The notes under the pieces were generated by a model. The model was not told the origin of the DNA and did not search any database. It worked only from the letters and a program-made list of their open reading frames with translations. Shown here piece after piece: positions 9,825 to 18,681 of a stretch of 64,000 nucleotides of DNA (position 1 is its first letter; each line of letters opens with the position of its first letter). The position numbers were made by a program, and so were the translations under genes. Source of the DNA: Runella defluvii (GTDB lineage Bacteria > Bacteroidota > Bacteroidia > Cytophagales > Spirosomataceae); assembly GCF_014195535.1 (NCBI RefSeq), contig NZ_JACIBY010000009.1:148633-212632 (forward strand). The letters run 5' to 3'.

Positions 9825-10595
9825 ATGAACCAGGAAATTAAAAAAGAACTTTTACGCTTAGAAAAACAGCACAACATCAAAATCTTGTTTGCTGTTGAGA
9901 GTGGCAGTCGTGCTTGGGGATTTGCTTCTACCAATAGTGATTGGGATGTTCGATTTGTATATATTCATTCGCTAGATTGGTATTTAACAATCGATGAAAA
10001 GCGAGATAGTATTGAGGAAATGTTACCCAATGAGCTTGATTTTTCAGGATGGGAGCTAAAAAAAGCCCTAAGACTATTTCGAAAATCAAACCCTCCCTTG
10101 TTAGAGTGGTTACAGAGTCCTATTGTTTACTTAGAACAAACTTCGACGGCCCAACAACTTCAAAAGCTGACACAGGAGGTTTTTAACCCAAGAGCTTGCC
10201 TTCACCACTATTTACACATGGCAGAAGGCAACTACCGAGATTATTTGTTAAAAGAACAAGTCCGCTTAAAGAAATATTTTTACGTTTTACGCCCGCTACT
10301 TGCCTGCGATTGGATACTAAAAACTAACCGTATGGCTCCAGTAGAATTTGACGTACTCCTTGAAAGTCAGATTGATGACCCAAGTTTAAAAGCCATTATT
10401 CAAGAATTGTTGATACGAAAAAAGTCAGGTGAAGAGTTAAATGAAGCTGACCCTATCCCAGCTCTCAACCTTTTTTTAGAAGATAAAATAGCATTTTATA
10501 CCAATTTTGTCAAAAGTATTGAAAAAGTTGCCCCGCCTTCCAGCCAATTACTCAATAGCCTATTTCGCAATTCATTGACTGAAGCTTGGGCTTAA
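9825..10595 (+). CDS. Predicted nucleotidyltransferase, DNA polymerase beta superfamily (COG3541-like)
   Basis: 256 aa. The N-terminus carries the nucleotidyltransferase signature GSRAWGFAS...SDWDVRFVY (Gly27-Ser28, Asp39 and Asp41), as in the YcgL/COG3541 family. The metal-binding acidic pair is therefore intact. The rest is helical and has no recognisable domain. Substrate unknown. Such proteins may nucleotidylate RNA, proteins or small molecules. It sits 33 bases after mgtE and its stop lies 35 bases before the next gene's likely start, so it may share the mgtE transcript. Confidence 0.8.
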   Translation: MNQEIKKELLRLEKQHNIKILFAVESGSRAWGFASTNSDWDVRFVYIHSLDWYLTIDEKRDSIEEMLPNELDFSGWELKKALRLFRKSNPPLLEWLQSPIVYLEQTSTAQQLQKLTQEVFNPRACLHHYLHMAEGNYRDYLLKEQVRLKKYFYVLRPLLACDWILKTNRMAPVEFDVLLESQIDDPSLKAIIQELLIRKKSGEELNEADPIPALNLFLEDKIAFYTNFVKSIEKVAPPSSQLLNSLFRNSLTEAWA

Positions 10596-10630
10596 GTTTT
10601 GATTTAGCAATTTGTTTACTACGTTCAAAA

Positions 10631-11074
10631 ATGCCATTCATCGAAGCACTTAATCCCTCCTCCATTCGAGCCATTGCACAGTTAGCCACTCAACTTTGGC
10701 CTGATACTTCATTGGATGAAATGCTAAGTCATTATCAAGAAGTTTTAGAATTAGGTGAGGGTACATGTTTCTTGGCATACCAAGAAGGGCAACCCATTGG
10801 TTTTATTGAACTTAGCATTCGTCATGATTACGTAGAAGGTGCCGACGAACTACCCGTTGCCTACATTGAAGGGCTCTACATCGCTAGCGATTACCGACAG
10901 AAAGGTCTGGGGCAAATGCTTATTACACGTGCCGAGCAATGGGCTGTTCAACATGGATTTAAACAACTCTGCTCCGATGTTGAAATTGAAAATCAACTTA
11001 GTATTCTCTTCCATGAAAAAGCAGGCTTTAGCGAAGCGGCAAGAATCGTGTGTTTTGTCAAAAATCTTGACTAG
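10631..11074 (+). CDS. GNAT acetyltransferase resembling aminoglycoside 6'-N-acetyltransferase AAC(6')
   Basis: 147 aa. GNAT fold with the acetyl-CoA loop RQKGLGQML. Several features match the AAC(6')-I group rather than a generic GNAT: QLWPDTSLDEML near the N-terminus, FIELSIRHDYVEG, AYIEGLYI, and SDVEIENQLSILFHEKAGF followed by ARIVCFVK. Such enzymes acetylate the 6'-amino group of aminoglycosides, and chromosomal homologues are common. Resistance is inferred. The ATG at 10631 is chosen because an upstream in-frame TTG (10586) would overlap the previous gene and add residues the family lacks. Nothing mobile is seen next to it. Confidence 0.72.
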   Translation: MPFIEALNPSSIRAIAQLATQLWPDTSLDEMLSHYQEVLELGEGTCFLAYQEGQPIGFIELSIRHDYVEGADELPVAYIEGLYIASDYRQKGLGQMLITRAEQWAVQHGFKQLCSDVEIENQLSILFHEKAGFSEAARIVCFVKNLD

Positions 11075-11220
11075 ACATTTTATCTACCATAATGTTATAT
11101 AACACTGTTTATATCTAACATTGTAACGTTTCCCCCTATTCTTACCTTATAAAATATCTTTTTTTTGGATAGAGGCACATTTTCAATTGTTTAAACAATC
11201 ATTCTCCAGCTAATACCTAC

Positions 11221-11228
11221 TAATTTTG
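11221..11228 (+). promoter_or_regulatory. Candidate -7 promoter element for ahcY
   Basis: TAATTTTG matches the Bacteroidota TAnnTTTG element and lies 56 bases before the ahcY start, in an otherwise empty 210-base gap. No clear -33 element at the right spacing was found. Confidence 0.4.
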
Positions 11229-11284
11229 CATTTGTGTTGGTAAACACGTAGCGAATAAGCAATCACATTTAATATTAACATAAA

Positions 11285-12601
11285 ATGTCAGTAGCAACAG
11301 GAACGTACGTACCGTACAAAGTTAAAGACATCACATTGGCCGATTGGGGCCGCAAAGAAATTCGTTTGGCGGAAGCCGAAATGCCTGGTTTGATGGCACT
11401 TCGTGCTGAATATGGCGCTACGAAGCCATTGAAAGGCTCTCGTATCGCAGGATGCTTGCACATGACTATCCAAACTGCCGTTTTGATTGAAACGTTGGTT
11501 GAATTGGGTGCTGAAGTAACTTGGTCTTCATGTAACATCTTCTCAACGCAAGATCACGCTGCTGCTGCTATTGCTGCCGCGGGTATCTCAGTATATGCGT
11601 GGAAAGGTATGACTGCGGAAGAATTTGATTGGTGTATCGAACAAACACTTTTCTTCGGAGAAGAGCGTCAGCCATTAAATATGATTCTTGACGACGGTGG
11701 TGACTTGACAAACATGGTGTTTGACAACTATCCTGAGTTGATTGCAGGAATCGGTGGTTTGTCGGAAGAAACAACAACAGGTGTACACCGTTTGTACGAG
11801 CGTATGAAAAACGGCACATTGCACCTTCCAGCAATTAACGTAAACGATTCGGTTACTAAATCGAAATTTGATAACAAATACGGTTGCAAAGAGTCATTGG
11901 TGGACGCTATCCGTCGTGCTACTGACTTGATGTTGGCTGGTAAAGTGGCCGTTGTAGCAGGTTATGGCGACGTAGGTAAAGGCTCGGCAGAATCACTTCG
12001 TGGTGCTGGTTGCCGCGTTTTGGTGACCGAAATCGACCCAATCTGCGCATTACAAGCAGCGATGGATGGTTTTGAAGTAGTTACGATGGATGAAGCTGCG
12101 ACGCGTGCTAACATCTTTGTAACGGCGACAGGTAACATCAACATCATCAAAGGCCGTCATTTCAAATCAATGAAAGACAAAGCAGTAGTTTGTAACATCG
12201 GTCACTTCGATAACGAAATCGACATGGCTTGGTTGAACGAAAACTACGGCGCAACGAAAGAGCAAATCAAACCACAGGTTGATCTTTATACAGTAGATGG
12301 CAAAGAAATCATCGTCTTGGCAGAAGGTCGTTTGGTGAACTTGGGTTGTGCGATGGGTCACCCATCTTTTGTGATGTCAAACTCATTCTGTAATCAAACA
12401 TTGGCACAAATTGAGTTATACACCAACCCAGGCAAATACGAAAAACAAGTTTATATCTTGCCTAAGCACCTCGACGAAAAAGTAGCGAAATTGCACTTGT
12501 CACACATTGGGGTGAAGCTTGAAACCCTTGATGAAGAGCAAGCAGCTTACATCGGTGTTACAGTAGCAGGGCCATTCAAATCAGAATTGTACCGCTACTA
12601 A
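11285..12601 (+). CDS. ahcY: Adenosylhomocysteinase
   Basis: 438 aa. It hydrolyses S-adenosylhomocysteine to adenosine and homocysteine, removing the product inhibitor of methyltransferases. Seen: [23 protein letters not shown] near the start, [17 protein letters not shown], the NAD-binding loop [17 protein letters not shown] (about residues 224-240), [23 protein letters not shown], and the conserved C-terminus KSELYRY. Length and motifs are normal. Coding bias differs from its neighbours (many TTG leucine codons), as expected for a highly expressed housekeeping gene. It stands alone and is followed by a dense cluster of hairpin repeats. Confidence 0.97.
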   Translation: MSVATGTYVPYKVKDITLADWGRKEIRLAEAEMPGLMALRAEYGATKPLKGSRIAGCLHMTIQTAVLIETLVELGAEVTWSSCNIFSTQDHAAAAIAAAGISVYAWKGMTAEEFDWCIEQTLFFGEERQPLNMILDDGGDLTNMVFDNYPELIAGIGGLSEETTTGVHRLYERMKNGTLHLPAINVNDSVTKSKFDNKYGCKESLVDAIRRATDLMLAGKVAVVAGYGDVGKGSAESLRGAGCRVLVTEIDPICALQAAMDGFEVVTMDEAATRANIFVTATGNINIIKGRHFKSMKDKAVVCNIGHFDNEIDMAWLNENYGATKEQIKPQVDLYTVDGKEIIVLAEGRLVNLGCAMGHPSFVMSNSFCNQTLAQIELYTNPGKYEKQVYILPKHLDEKVAKLHLSHIGVKLETLDEEQAAYIGVTVAGPFKSELYRY

Positions 12602-12613
12602 GCCATTACTTGT

Positions 12614-12651
12614 TTTTTGCTCGGTCAGACGATAGTCAGACCGAGCAAAAA
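12614..12651 (+). repeat. GATA-core hairpin element, copy 1 (ahcY terminator)
   Basis: Core GGTCAGACGATAGTCAGACC (12623-12642) is extended by a perfect outer stem TTTTTGCTC / GAGCAAAAA. It folds as GGTC-A-GAC-[GATA]-GTC-A-GACC with an internal A-A mismatch. Its position 12 bases after ahcY and the A/T tracts suggest a terminator active on both strands. Confidence 0.8.
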
Positions 12652-12660
12652 GGTCAAACA

Positions 12661-12682
12661 GGGTCAGACGATAGTCAGACCC
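12661..12682 (+). repeat. GATA-core hairpin element, copy 2
   Basis: The same 20-base core (12662-12681) with a shorter outer stem of one extra G-C pair. It lies 39 bases from copy 1 in the same orientation. Confidence 0.8.
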
Positions 12683-12686
12683 AAAG

Positions 12687-12736
12687 GTAAAAAAGGCTAT
12701 TTGGTCTGACTATCGTCTGACCAAATAGCTTTTTTA
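12687..12736 (-). repeat. GATA-core hairpin element, copy 3 (convergent terminator)
   Basis: The core is present in reverse orientation (12703-12722). The outer stem is A-run GCTATTT / AAATAGC T-run with one bulged G, ending only a few bases beyond the stop of the convergent peroxiredoxin gene. It has A- and T-tracts on the two sides and should terminate both ahcY and the peroxiredoxin gene. Confidence 0.8.
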
Positions 12737-13366
12737 CTTATTAGGTTGCGCGGTATAACGCAAATAAGGTTTTACGATTCGCAAATCGCTGTATTTTTTC
12801 TGGGCATCTTCCGTCGAAACAGCAGGTACCACAATCACATCTTCTCCTGGTTTCCAGTCTGCTGGCGTCGCTACTTGGTTATAAGCCGTTAGTTGAAGCG
12901 AATCAATAACGCGAATAAGCTCGTTGAAGTTACGGCCTGTTGATGCTGGATAAGTCAACGTAAGTTTAATTTTCTTATCTGGGCCAATCACAAACACCGA
13001 ACGAACCGTTGCTTTTTCACTCGCATTTGGGTGAATCATGTCATACAACGTTGCCACGTTACGGTTTTCATCCGCAATGATTGGGAAATTTACTTCCGTA
13101 CCATTTACTTCGTTTATATCTGGTACCCAACGCGCGTGAGAATCCAAATCATCCACGCTCACCGCTATTACTTTTACGTTTCTTTTTGCAAATTCGCCCT
13201 TCAATAACGCCGTTTTGCCCAATTCTGTCGTACAAACTGGTGTAAAATCGGCAGGGTGAGAAAATAACAATCCCCAAGAATCACCTAACCATTCGTGGAA
13301 ACTGATAGGGCCTTGCGTAGTATCCGCTTGAAAATCTGGGGCAACATCGCCTAATCTAAGTGACAT
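12734..13366 (-). CDS. 1-Cys peroxiredoxin (Prx6 subfamily)
   Basis: 210 aa. It reduces peroxides through a single cysteine. The active site is HPADFTPVCTTELGK with peroxidatic Cys45, which is the only cysteine in the protein, so the mechanism must be 1-Cys. Other marks: N-terminal LRLGDVAPDFQADTTQG, FPIIADENRNVA, RSVFVIGPDKKIKL and the Prx6-type C-terminal extension with WKPGEDVIVVPAVS. It is monocistronic and converges on ahcY across a hairpin cluster. Cytosolic, no signal peptide. Confidence 0.95.
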   Translation of the reverse strand: MSLRLGDVAPDFQADTTQGPISFHEWLGDSWGLLFSHPADFTPVCTTELGKTALLKGEFAKRNVKVIAVSVDDLDSHARWVPDINEVNGTEVNFPIIADENRNVATLYDMIHPNASEKATVRSVFVIGPDKKIKLTLTYPASTGRNFNELIRVIDSLQLTAYNQVATPADWKPGEDVIVVPAVSTEDAQKKYSDLRIVKPYLRYTAQPNK

Positions 13367-13576
13367 GATAAATAAGAGTTTTTGTGGAATGAATATTTTT
13401 ACTTATAGACTATCGGCTTTGTATGGTTTATCCGATAATTGAAAGCCTCTTTTTTGGGAGGCTTGACAAATGTAGTACAAACGTACAGTAAAAATTGTTC
13501 CAATTAGCAAAAAAATAAAACTAAACCTTCTGAGAAAAACGTTATTGATAATAATTGTTTTAGCGTGAAGTACAGC

Positions 13577-14353
13577 ATGTTTCGTAAACACCTCTTCTAT
13601 CTATTTTTAACCACCTTTACCATTCCTGCTCGAGTGTGGGCAGCTGACGTTGACTCCACTTCTGTCAAAACCAGTGACTCTACCCATACTCCTAAATCGC
13701 TCAAATTCCTCAAAGAATTATTTTCCAGTAGCCAAGACAGCATGAGGCGCGGCCCCAACCTCATGTACACCCTCAACTGGGACGCTAGAAGTTCGTTTAT
13801 TGACAAAAAATTTGTCAATATTTGGGGCGTAAATACAGGAATAAAATTTGGGCGGAAACGCCATGAACTTACTTTTGGGTATTATTGGCTTACGTTTAAC
13901 TCATTTCTACGACTCATTGACTTCCGTAAAAATGCTTCGCAAGTCATCAATTTGGGGTACTATACCAAAACCGACCTTTATTTTTTTAGCTTAATGTATT
14001 TTCCCAATATCATTGAAAACAAGCGTTGGCGTTTTAGCATACCTGTTGAACTGGGTGTGGGGGCAACCCAAAGTTCGAGAAACAAACTTCTGAATGATTT
14101 GATGATTTGGCGGCGAAACGATATTTTTATGCCTGCCCAAGTCGGGCTCTTTCTTAAATGGAAAGCAACTCGGTGGGTGGGTTTCAGTGCCCAAGGTGGC
14201 TATCGCTATGCGTTGTACCAAAAAAATGTACCCTCCAATTACAACGGCCCCTATTATAGTTTAGGCTTTACGATTGAAAGTGAAGTTTTTACAGATTCGT
14301 ATCAATGGGCTAAAAAAACCATCAAAAAACGCCAAGAAAAACGGAGTAAATAG
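13577..14353 (+). CDS. Uncharacterised outer-membrane beta-barrel-like protein
   Basis: 258 aa. A signal peptide is visible (residues about 1-20, LFYLFLTTFTIPARVWA). The mature part alternates aromatic and polar residues in strand-like stretches (LTFGYYWLTFNSFLRLIDFRK, VINLGYYTKTDLYFFSLMYF, GFSAQGGYRYALYQK) and ends in lysine/arginine. That suggests a small outer-membrane barrel, but I recognise no family. The start at 13577 gives the better signal than the in-frame start at 13565. It is followed by the KDG kinase after 23 bases, so they may share a transcript. Confidence 0.6.
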   Translation: MFRKHLFYLFLTTFTIPARVWAADVDSTSVKTSDSTHTPKSLKFLKELFSSSQDSMRRGPNLMYTLNWDARSSFIDKKFVNIWGVNTGIKFGRKRHELTFGYYWLTFNSFLRLIDFRKNASQVINLGYYTKTDLYFFSLMYFPNIIENKRWRFSIPVELGVGATQSSRNKLLNDLMIWRRNDIFMPAQVGLFLKWKATRWVGFSAQGGYRYALYQKNVPSNYNGPYYSLGFTIESEVFTDSYQWAKKTIKKRQEKRSK

Positions 14354-14376
14354 CCCAAAACTTAGCTTTACAAGGT

Positions 14377-15390
14377 ATGAAAAAAATTGTTACTTTCGGT
14401 CAAATCATGATGCGGTTATCACCGCCTGCTTTTGCTCGTTTTAGCCAAGCCCATCGTTTTGACATTACCTACGCTGGTGGAGAAGCCAACGTTGCGATTG
14501 CAACTGCCCAATGGGACGTTCAAGCCGTCCACGTGACCCGTTTTCCCAACAACGACATTGGGAAAGCTGCCATCATGTACCTGCGTAAATACGGCCTCGA
14601 CACCTCCGAAATCCAGTTAGGTGGCGACCGCATGGGAATTTATTTCGTAGAAAATGGTGCCAACGCCCGAGCAAGCCAAGTGATTTATGACCGCCTCAAT
14701 GACTCCTTTTGTACCCTTGAGGCTGATAGTTTTGATTGGGAACGAATTCTGACGGGTGCCGATTGGTTTCACTTCACGGGCATCACCCCTGCCCTGTCGG
14801 AAAGTGCTGCACAGGCCTGCTTAGAAGCGGTGCAAACCGCCCGAAAGTTGGGCGTTAAAATCTCGGCAGACGTAAACTACCGTAAAGGTCTATGGAATTG
14901 GGGCAAAACACCGCAGGATATTATGCCAGAATTGGTATCTTACTGTGACCTCATCGTCTGCGGCAATAGCAATGCCGATGATTTATTTGGGATTAAGCCC
15001 CTACCCGAGGATAAGAACAAGTGGGTGTCCACCTCAAAACAAATCATGGAAAAGTATCCCAACATTAAGCTGATCCTTGACACCAAACGAGATTCCATCA
15101 GTGCTTCCCACAACCAATTGAAGGGAAAAGCCTGGAATGGCGAGAAGTTTTACAAAACTACCACCTACGACATTCACCACATTGTGGATCGCATCGGAAG
15201 CGGTGATGCTTTTATCGCTGGCTTTTTGTATGGCTACGACTATTTTGACCAAAGTGTGCAGCACGCCCTTGAGTTTGCCACCTCGGCGGCTGCCCTCAAA
15301 CATACCGTTGAAGGCGATTTTAACTTGGTTTCCATAGACGAAGTTGAACGGTTATCTTCGGGTGATAGCTCTGGGAAACTTTCTCGATAA
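14377..15390 (+). CDS. kdgK: PfkB-family sugar kinase, probable 2-dehydro-3-deoxygluconokinase
   Basis: 337 aa. It probably phosphorylates 2-keto-3-deoxygluconate to KDPG for the Entner-Doudoroff/uronate pathway. Ribokinase fold with N-terminal VTFGQIMMRLSPP, AGGEANVAIATAQW (PfkB signature 1), ISADVNYRKGLW, and the C-terminal signature DRIGSGDAFIAGFLYG, where Asp277 is the catalytic base. The MMRLSPP and DVNYRKGLW elements are typical of KdgK. No KDPG aldolase is adjacent, so the substrate call rests on sequence alone. Confidence 0.85.
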   Translation: MKKIVTFGQIMMRLSPPAFARFSQAHRFDITYAGGEANVAIATAQWDVQAVHVTRFPNNDIGKAAIMYLRKYGLDTSEIQLGGDRMGIYFVENGANARASQVIYDRLNDSFCTLEADSFDWERILTGADWFHFTGITPALSESAAQACLEAVQTARKLGVKISADVNYRKGLWNWGKTPQDIMPELVSYCDLIVCGNSNADDLFGIKPLPEDKNKWVSTSKQIMEKYPNIKLILDTKRDSISASHNQLKGKAWNGEKFYKTTTYDIHHIVDRIGSGDAFIAGFLYGYDYFDQSVQHALEFATSAAALKHTVEGDFNLVSIDEVERLSSGDSSGKLSR

Positions 15391-15480
15391 GAGAAAATTT
15401 ATATAAAATTTTACTTTATATATTGTTTTACAAAATATTATCTTTAGTTTCGTAGTTAGAAGAGTAAACCTCCTACAACT

Positions 15481-16866
15481 ATGAAACTATTTTTTTTGTC
15501 GTCTATCTTCTTCGTTAGCTCGTTTGCGTATTCGCAAATAAAAATCATGACTTTCTCAGAAGCAGAAAGCAAGCACCTGAGTGTAAAGCAATTGGACAGC
15601 CTCTATCCTAGCCCCAAAAAGTTTTTTGATGGCGCGGCTGATTCGTATTTCAAATCGCAACAAGCGTTCTTGCTCAGTGTCAATGGTCAGGCAAGAAAAA
15701 ATAGTACTAAAAAAGATAACGGCATTTTATGGGCACGTTTTTATGTTGGCAAGGAAGGTCATTTTGATTATTTTCTTTATAGTTTTGAAGGCAAAGTATC
15801 GGAAGAATCGAAAACGAAGGTATTGGATTCGCTCCGTGTCTATTTGGATAACTATCGTTTTCCCGTTAAAATCACGGCAGCGTACTCTTTTCACCAACTT
15901 ATTAACATTGGGCTGATACGCCAGCTTCCCAAAGGCCGCAATGTCATTAGCACCCTCGATGACGCAATTGCTACCACCCGACCTGATACGGTTAAAATCC
16001 TTGCCCTCAATCAGCTTGAACTAACGGAAGTACCAGAGATAATTTATAAGTTTACCGAAATGAAGGAGCTTAATTTAGGCGGAAATGAGCTCAAGAATGC
16101 CAACATAGATTTAACTCGCCTACCCAAACTCAAACACCTCTGGCTCAATGCCAACCAATTGTCAAACAACAGCTTAACGCTCACGCCCAACAAAACACTC
16201 CGTATTTTAAATATCCAGAACAATCGTTTTACTGATGTTCCAGCGGCGGTTCAAGCCTGTAAAAAGCTTTCAAGTTTATGGTTGGGCTACAACAAACTTT
16301 CACAGCTAAACGACCAAAGTTTTCTGGGTTTGCGGCGCTTGCGCGACATCAATTTGTATTCGTGCGACCTCAACACGTTGCCGCAAGGCATCAACAAACT
16401 AAGAAGGCTAGAAGTGATTGACCTGTACCACAACAACCTTAAAGAATTGCCTTCGTCCATCGGAAGAATGCGGAGATTACAGCAATTGGCACTGTCAAAT
16501 AACCAACTGACGCATCTACCCCAAAACCTTCGGAAGTTGAGACGCCTTCAGGCCCTGTATGCGCACCACAACAAACTCTCTAGTCTGCCCAGCAGCCTCA
16601 AAAGATTGAAGCGTTTGACCATTTTGGACCTCAATCACAATCAATTTAGTGTGTTACCAGGTTCCATTGGCGCTTTATCGGTCGTTGAAGAGATTGACGT
16701 GAGCTATAACAACCTTAGCGAACTCCCCACTCAAATGCCACAACTAAAACGACTCAAAAAGCTGTACCTCCGCGAAAATCCTGTCACTGAGGATCCTATG
16801 TTATTAAGTCGTTCAAAACCCATCATGGAAAATTTAACCCAAAACAAAACGGACGTTTCTTATTAA
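15481..16866 (+). CDS. Secreted leucine-rich-repeat protein
   Basis: 461 aa. Signal peptide (MKLFFLSSIFFVSSFAYS). Residues about 20-165 form an N-terminal region of no recognised family. Then follow at least ten leucine-rich repeats of the bacterial LxxLxLxxNxLxxLP type (for example LKHLWLNANQLSNNSL, LEVIDLYHNNLKELPSSIG, LTILDLNHNQFSVLPGSIG). The LRR solenoid implies protein binding. No membrane anchor, CTD or enzymatic domain is seen. It is monogenic, and the next feature is the tRNA-derived repeat array. Confidence 0.85.
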   Translation: MKLFFLSSIFFVSSFAYSQIKIMTFSEAESKHLSVKQLDSLYPSPKKFFDGAADSYFKSQQAFLLSVNGQARKNSTKKDNGILWARFYVGKEGHFDYFLYSFEGKVSEESKTKVLDSLRVYLDNYRFPVKITAAYSFHQLINIGLIRQLPKGRNVISTLDDAIATTRPDTVKILALNQLELTEVPEIIYKFTEMKELNLGGNELKNANIDLTRLPKLKHLWLNANQLSNNSLTLTPNKTLRILNIQNNRFTDVPAAVQACKKLSSLWLGYNKLSQLNDQSFLGLRRLRDINLYSCDLNTLPQGINKLRRLEVIDLYHNNLKELPSSIGRMRRLQQLALSNNQLTHLPQNLRKLRRLQALYAHHNKLSSLPSSLKRLKRLTILDLNHNQFSVLPGSIGALSVVEEIDVSYNNLSELPTQMPQLKRLKKLYLRENPVTEDPMLLSRSKPIMENLTQNKTDVSY

Positions 16867-16928
16867 AGAATTTTGGGGAAAGTAGTTGCAAAAATCGAAT
16901 CAAAAATTCATCTTTGCACTCCGATTTC

Positions 16929-17004
16929 GGATGTAGCTCATCGGACTGGCGTACCAGCTAGCTAGAGCGCTTGGCGAGGCGTCGCACCGATGGCATTTTT
17001 AAGG
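16929..17004 (+). repeat. tRNA-Ala-derived tandem repeat, copy 1
   Basis: First of two 76-bp units directly upstream of the tRNA-Ala gene. It begins with the tRNA 5' end (GGATGTAGCTCA), then a 16-base insertion (TCGGACTGGCGTACCA), then the tRNA D-arm to anticodon-stem segment (GCTAGCTAGAGCGCTTG), then a foreign 3' part. It differs from copy 2 at three positions. It cannot form a T-arm or a normal anticodon arm, so it is not a functional tRNA. Confidence 0.85.
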
Positions 17005-17078
17005 GGATGTAGCTCATCGGACTGGCGTACCAGCTGGCTAGAGCGCTTGGCGAAGCGTCGCACCGATAGCATTTTTAA

Positions 17079-17080
<2 letters not shown>
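17005..17080 (+). repeat. tRNA-Ala-derived tandem repeat, copy 2
   Basis: Second 76-bp unit, abutting the real tRNA. Nested stems are visible: ATCGG / CCGAT outside, CTGG-CGTA-CCAG and CGCTT-GGCG-AAGCG inside. In copy 1 the last stem carries AGGCG, which keeps pairing as a wobble. The two units and the true tRNA start share the same 76-base register. Confidence 0.85.
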
Positions 17081-17152
<72 letters not shown>

Positions 17153-17163
17153 CCTTCATTATC

Positions 17164-17196
17164 AAAGAGTTACGACCACAATCGTAACTCTTTTTT
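17164..17196 (+). terminator. Rho-independent terminator of tRNA-Ala
   Basis: A perfect 12-bp stem AAAGAGTTACGA / TCGTAACTCTTT with six-base loop, merging into a T-run. The following ~220 bases up to the hsdS stop hold nothing I can recognise. Confidence 0.85.
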
Positions 17197-17415
17197 GTTT
17201 CTGCTCAAACATTGCCAAAACAAATTAGAATTGTTTTAGTGGATTCTTTAGCTTAAATTTTTCCATTTTGAGACTGCATTAAAACAAAAAATACCCCGTA
17301 AACAATGTACAGGGCACCTGTTGCGAAAGTATTTCAAAGTTATTACTTCCGTGCATTCACTTTTATAGGCTCTTTATGATATGAACATTCTTCTGGAAAG
17401 GCGTCATTTCATCCT

Positions 17416-18681
17416 CTACTCCACCACCACTTGCCCATTCATCAGCATTGGCAATAACCAATCTCGTAAAGTGGCAAGTTGTTGGTTTTCGAGTGTATTT
17501 ATGTACACTTTATCGCTTAAATCTTTAAATATTGGCATAAATTGGTCTAATATTGATTTTGGTGGAATAACCATCTTATATTCCTTCAAATACTCTGTTT
17601 TTAAGTTTTTGAAAATACTGCCATTCCCTAAATTTAAAATATTAGGCCGTTCATTATCAAAATAGTGATACAAATATTCAATTGTTAAACCATCTTTATA
17701 TTTATCTATGATAAGCCACCCATCATGCACACAAGACTCAATCTTTACAATTCGAGGAATTGCAGGTGATGCACTATTTGAAAGAATCAAGGTATTAGGT
17801 TTAAGAAACCTACTTTTTGAAACCCCTTCTTGTATAATAAACTGTTTGGTTGCTACGATAAATCTATTATTTGATTCTGTTGCATCTGAAATTTTTATCC
17901 AATTTACTCCTTCATCGCTCAAGTAATCATCAATCGGTCTTGGGGACGCTCCTCTTACAATGCTAACTACCTTATCTAATTTATCAACCTCCCACCCCTC
18001 AGGAATTTCCCTTTTTAACTCTTCATTCCAAACCATTGCTCCACCCGATGTTTTGTAGGGCTTGCCTTCTTCGTTGGGAAAATCAAACTGTACAAACCAA
18101 TAATCATACAGCGTTTTTGCCATTGCTTCAAGTTCGGCATTGATGCGATTGTTGAGGGCTATTTTTTCGTTTAAAAGTAATAGAAAATCGCCTACGTTTT
18201 TTTGTGTTTTGTAATCAGGAAGATAAAGATGTAGGTATGAATAAATTTCTTCGTTTAAGCTCGCTCGCAATGTTAAAACGGCATTATTGGTCATCGTTTT
18301 TCTAAAAAAACGACTTCTCAGATAAAAACCCATATATTTTTCATAGGTAACATCATCTTGTAAAGGTCTTAATCTCTTAACAAATCCACTATATGTAGCA
18401 TTTGGGTAATCTTTAAGAGCAACACAACTCATGCCTAATTCATCAATGGTTTCGCTTGTTCGAGTCAAGAAAATATCGCCTTTTTTTATCGAATAGGTTT
18501 CCTGTTCTTTTTCAGACGTATCCATTAAGTTAGTCAGTGAATCAGGAACAAAGTAATTATTAAAAACGTCACTAAAAGTGAGGAAAGGACTACCGTGCCC
18601 TGCTTGTTCAGGTTTTGACGAAATCCCTGAACTCATAGAATAAAGGTCACTGAATTTATGTTTTTTTAATTCACTCATCAT
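17416..18681 (-). CDS. hsdS: Type I restriction-modification system specificity subunit HsdS
   Basis: 421 aa. It provides DNA target recognition for the HsdR/HsdM complex. The two-half layout is clear: a first target-recognition domain (about 1-160), a central conserved helix (KTQKNVGDFLLLLNEKIALNNRINAELEAMAKTLYDYWFVQFDFP), a second recognition domain starting EIPEGWEVDKLDKVVSIVRGASP, and a distal helix ending NQQLATLRDWLLPMLMNGQV. It is the last gene of a minus-strand operon and its start overlaps the stop of the DUF1016 gene. The recognition sequence cannot be read from the protein. Confidence 0.95.
   Translation of the reverse strand: MMSELKKHKFSDLYSMSSGISSKPEQAGHGSPFLTFSDVFNNYFVPDSLTNLMDTSEKEQETYSIKKGDIFLTRTSETIDELGMSCVALKDYPNATYSGFVKRLRPLQDDVTYEKYMGFYLRSRFFRKTMTNNAVLTLRASLNEEIYSYLHLYLPDYKTQKNVGDFLLLLNEKIALNNRINAELEAMAKTLYDYWFVQFDFPNEEGKPYKTSGGAMVWNEELKREIPEGWEVDKLDKVVSIVRGASPRPIDDYLSDEGVNWIKISDATESNNRFIVATKQFIIQEGVSKSRFLKPNTLILSNSASPAIPRIVKIESCVHDGWLIIDKYKDGLTIEYLYHYFDNERPNILNLGNGSIFKNLKTEYLKEYKMVIPPKSILDQFMPIFKDLSDKVYINTLENQQLATLRDWLLPMLMNGQVVVE

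Noticed and set aside
11075-11284. A possible S-adenosylhomocysteine riboswitch before ahcY
   Set aside because: I looked for a conserved stem-rich leader and saw only AT-rich sequence with a promoter-like element. No convincing aptamer.
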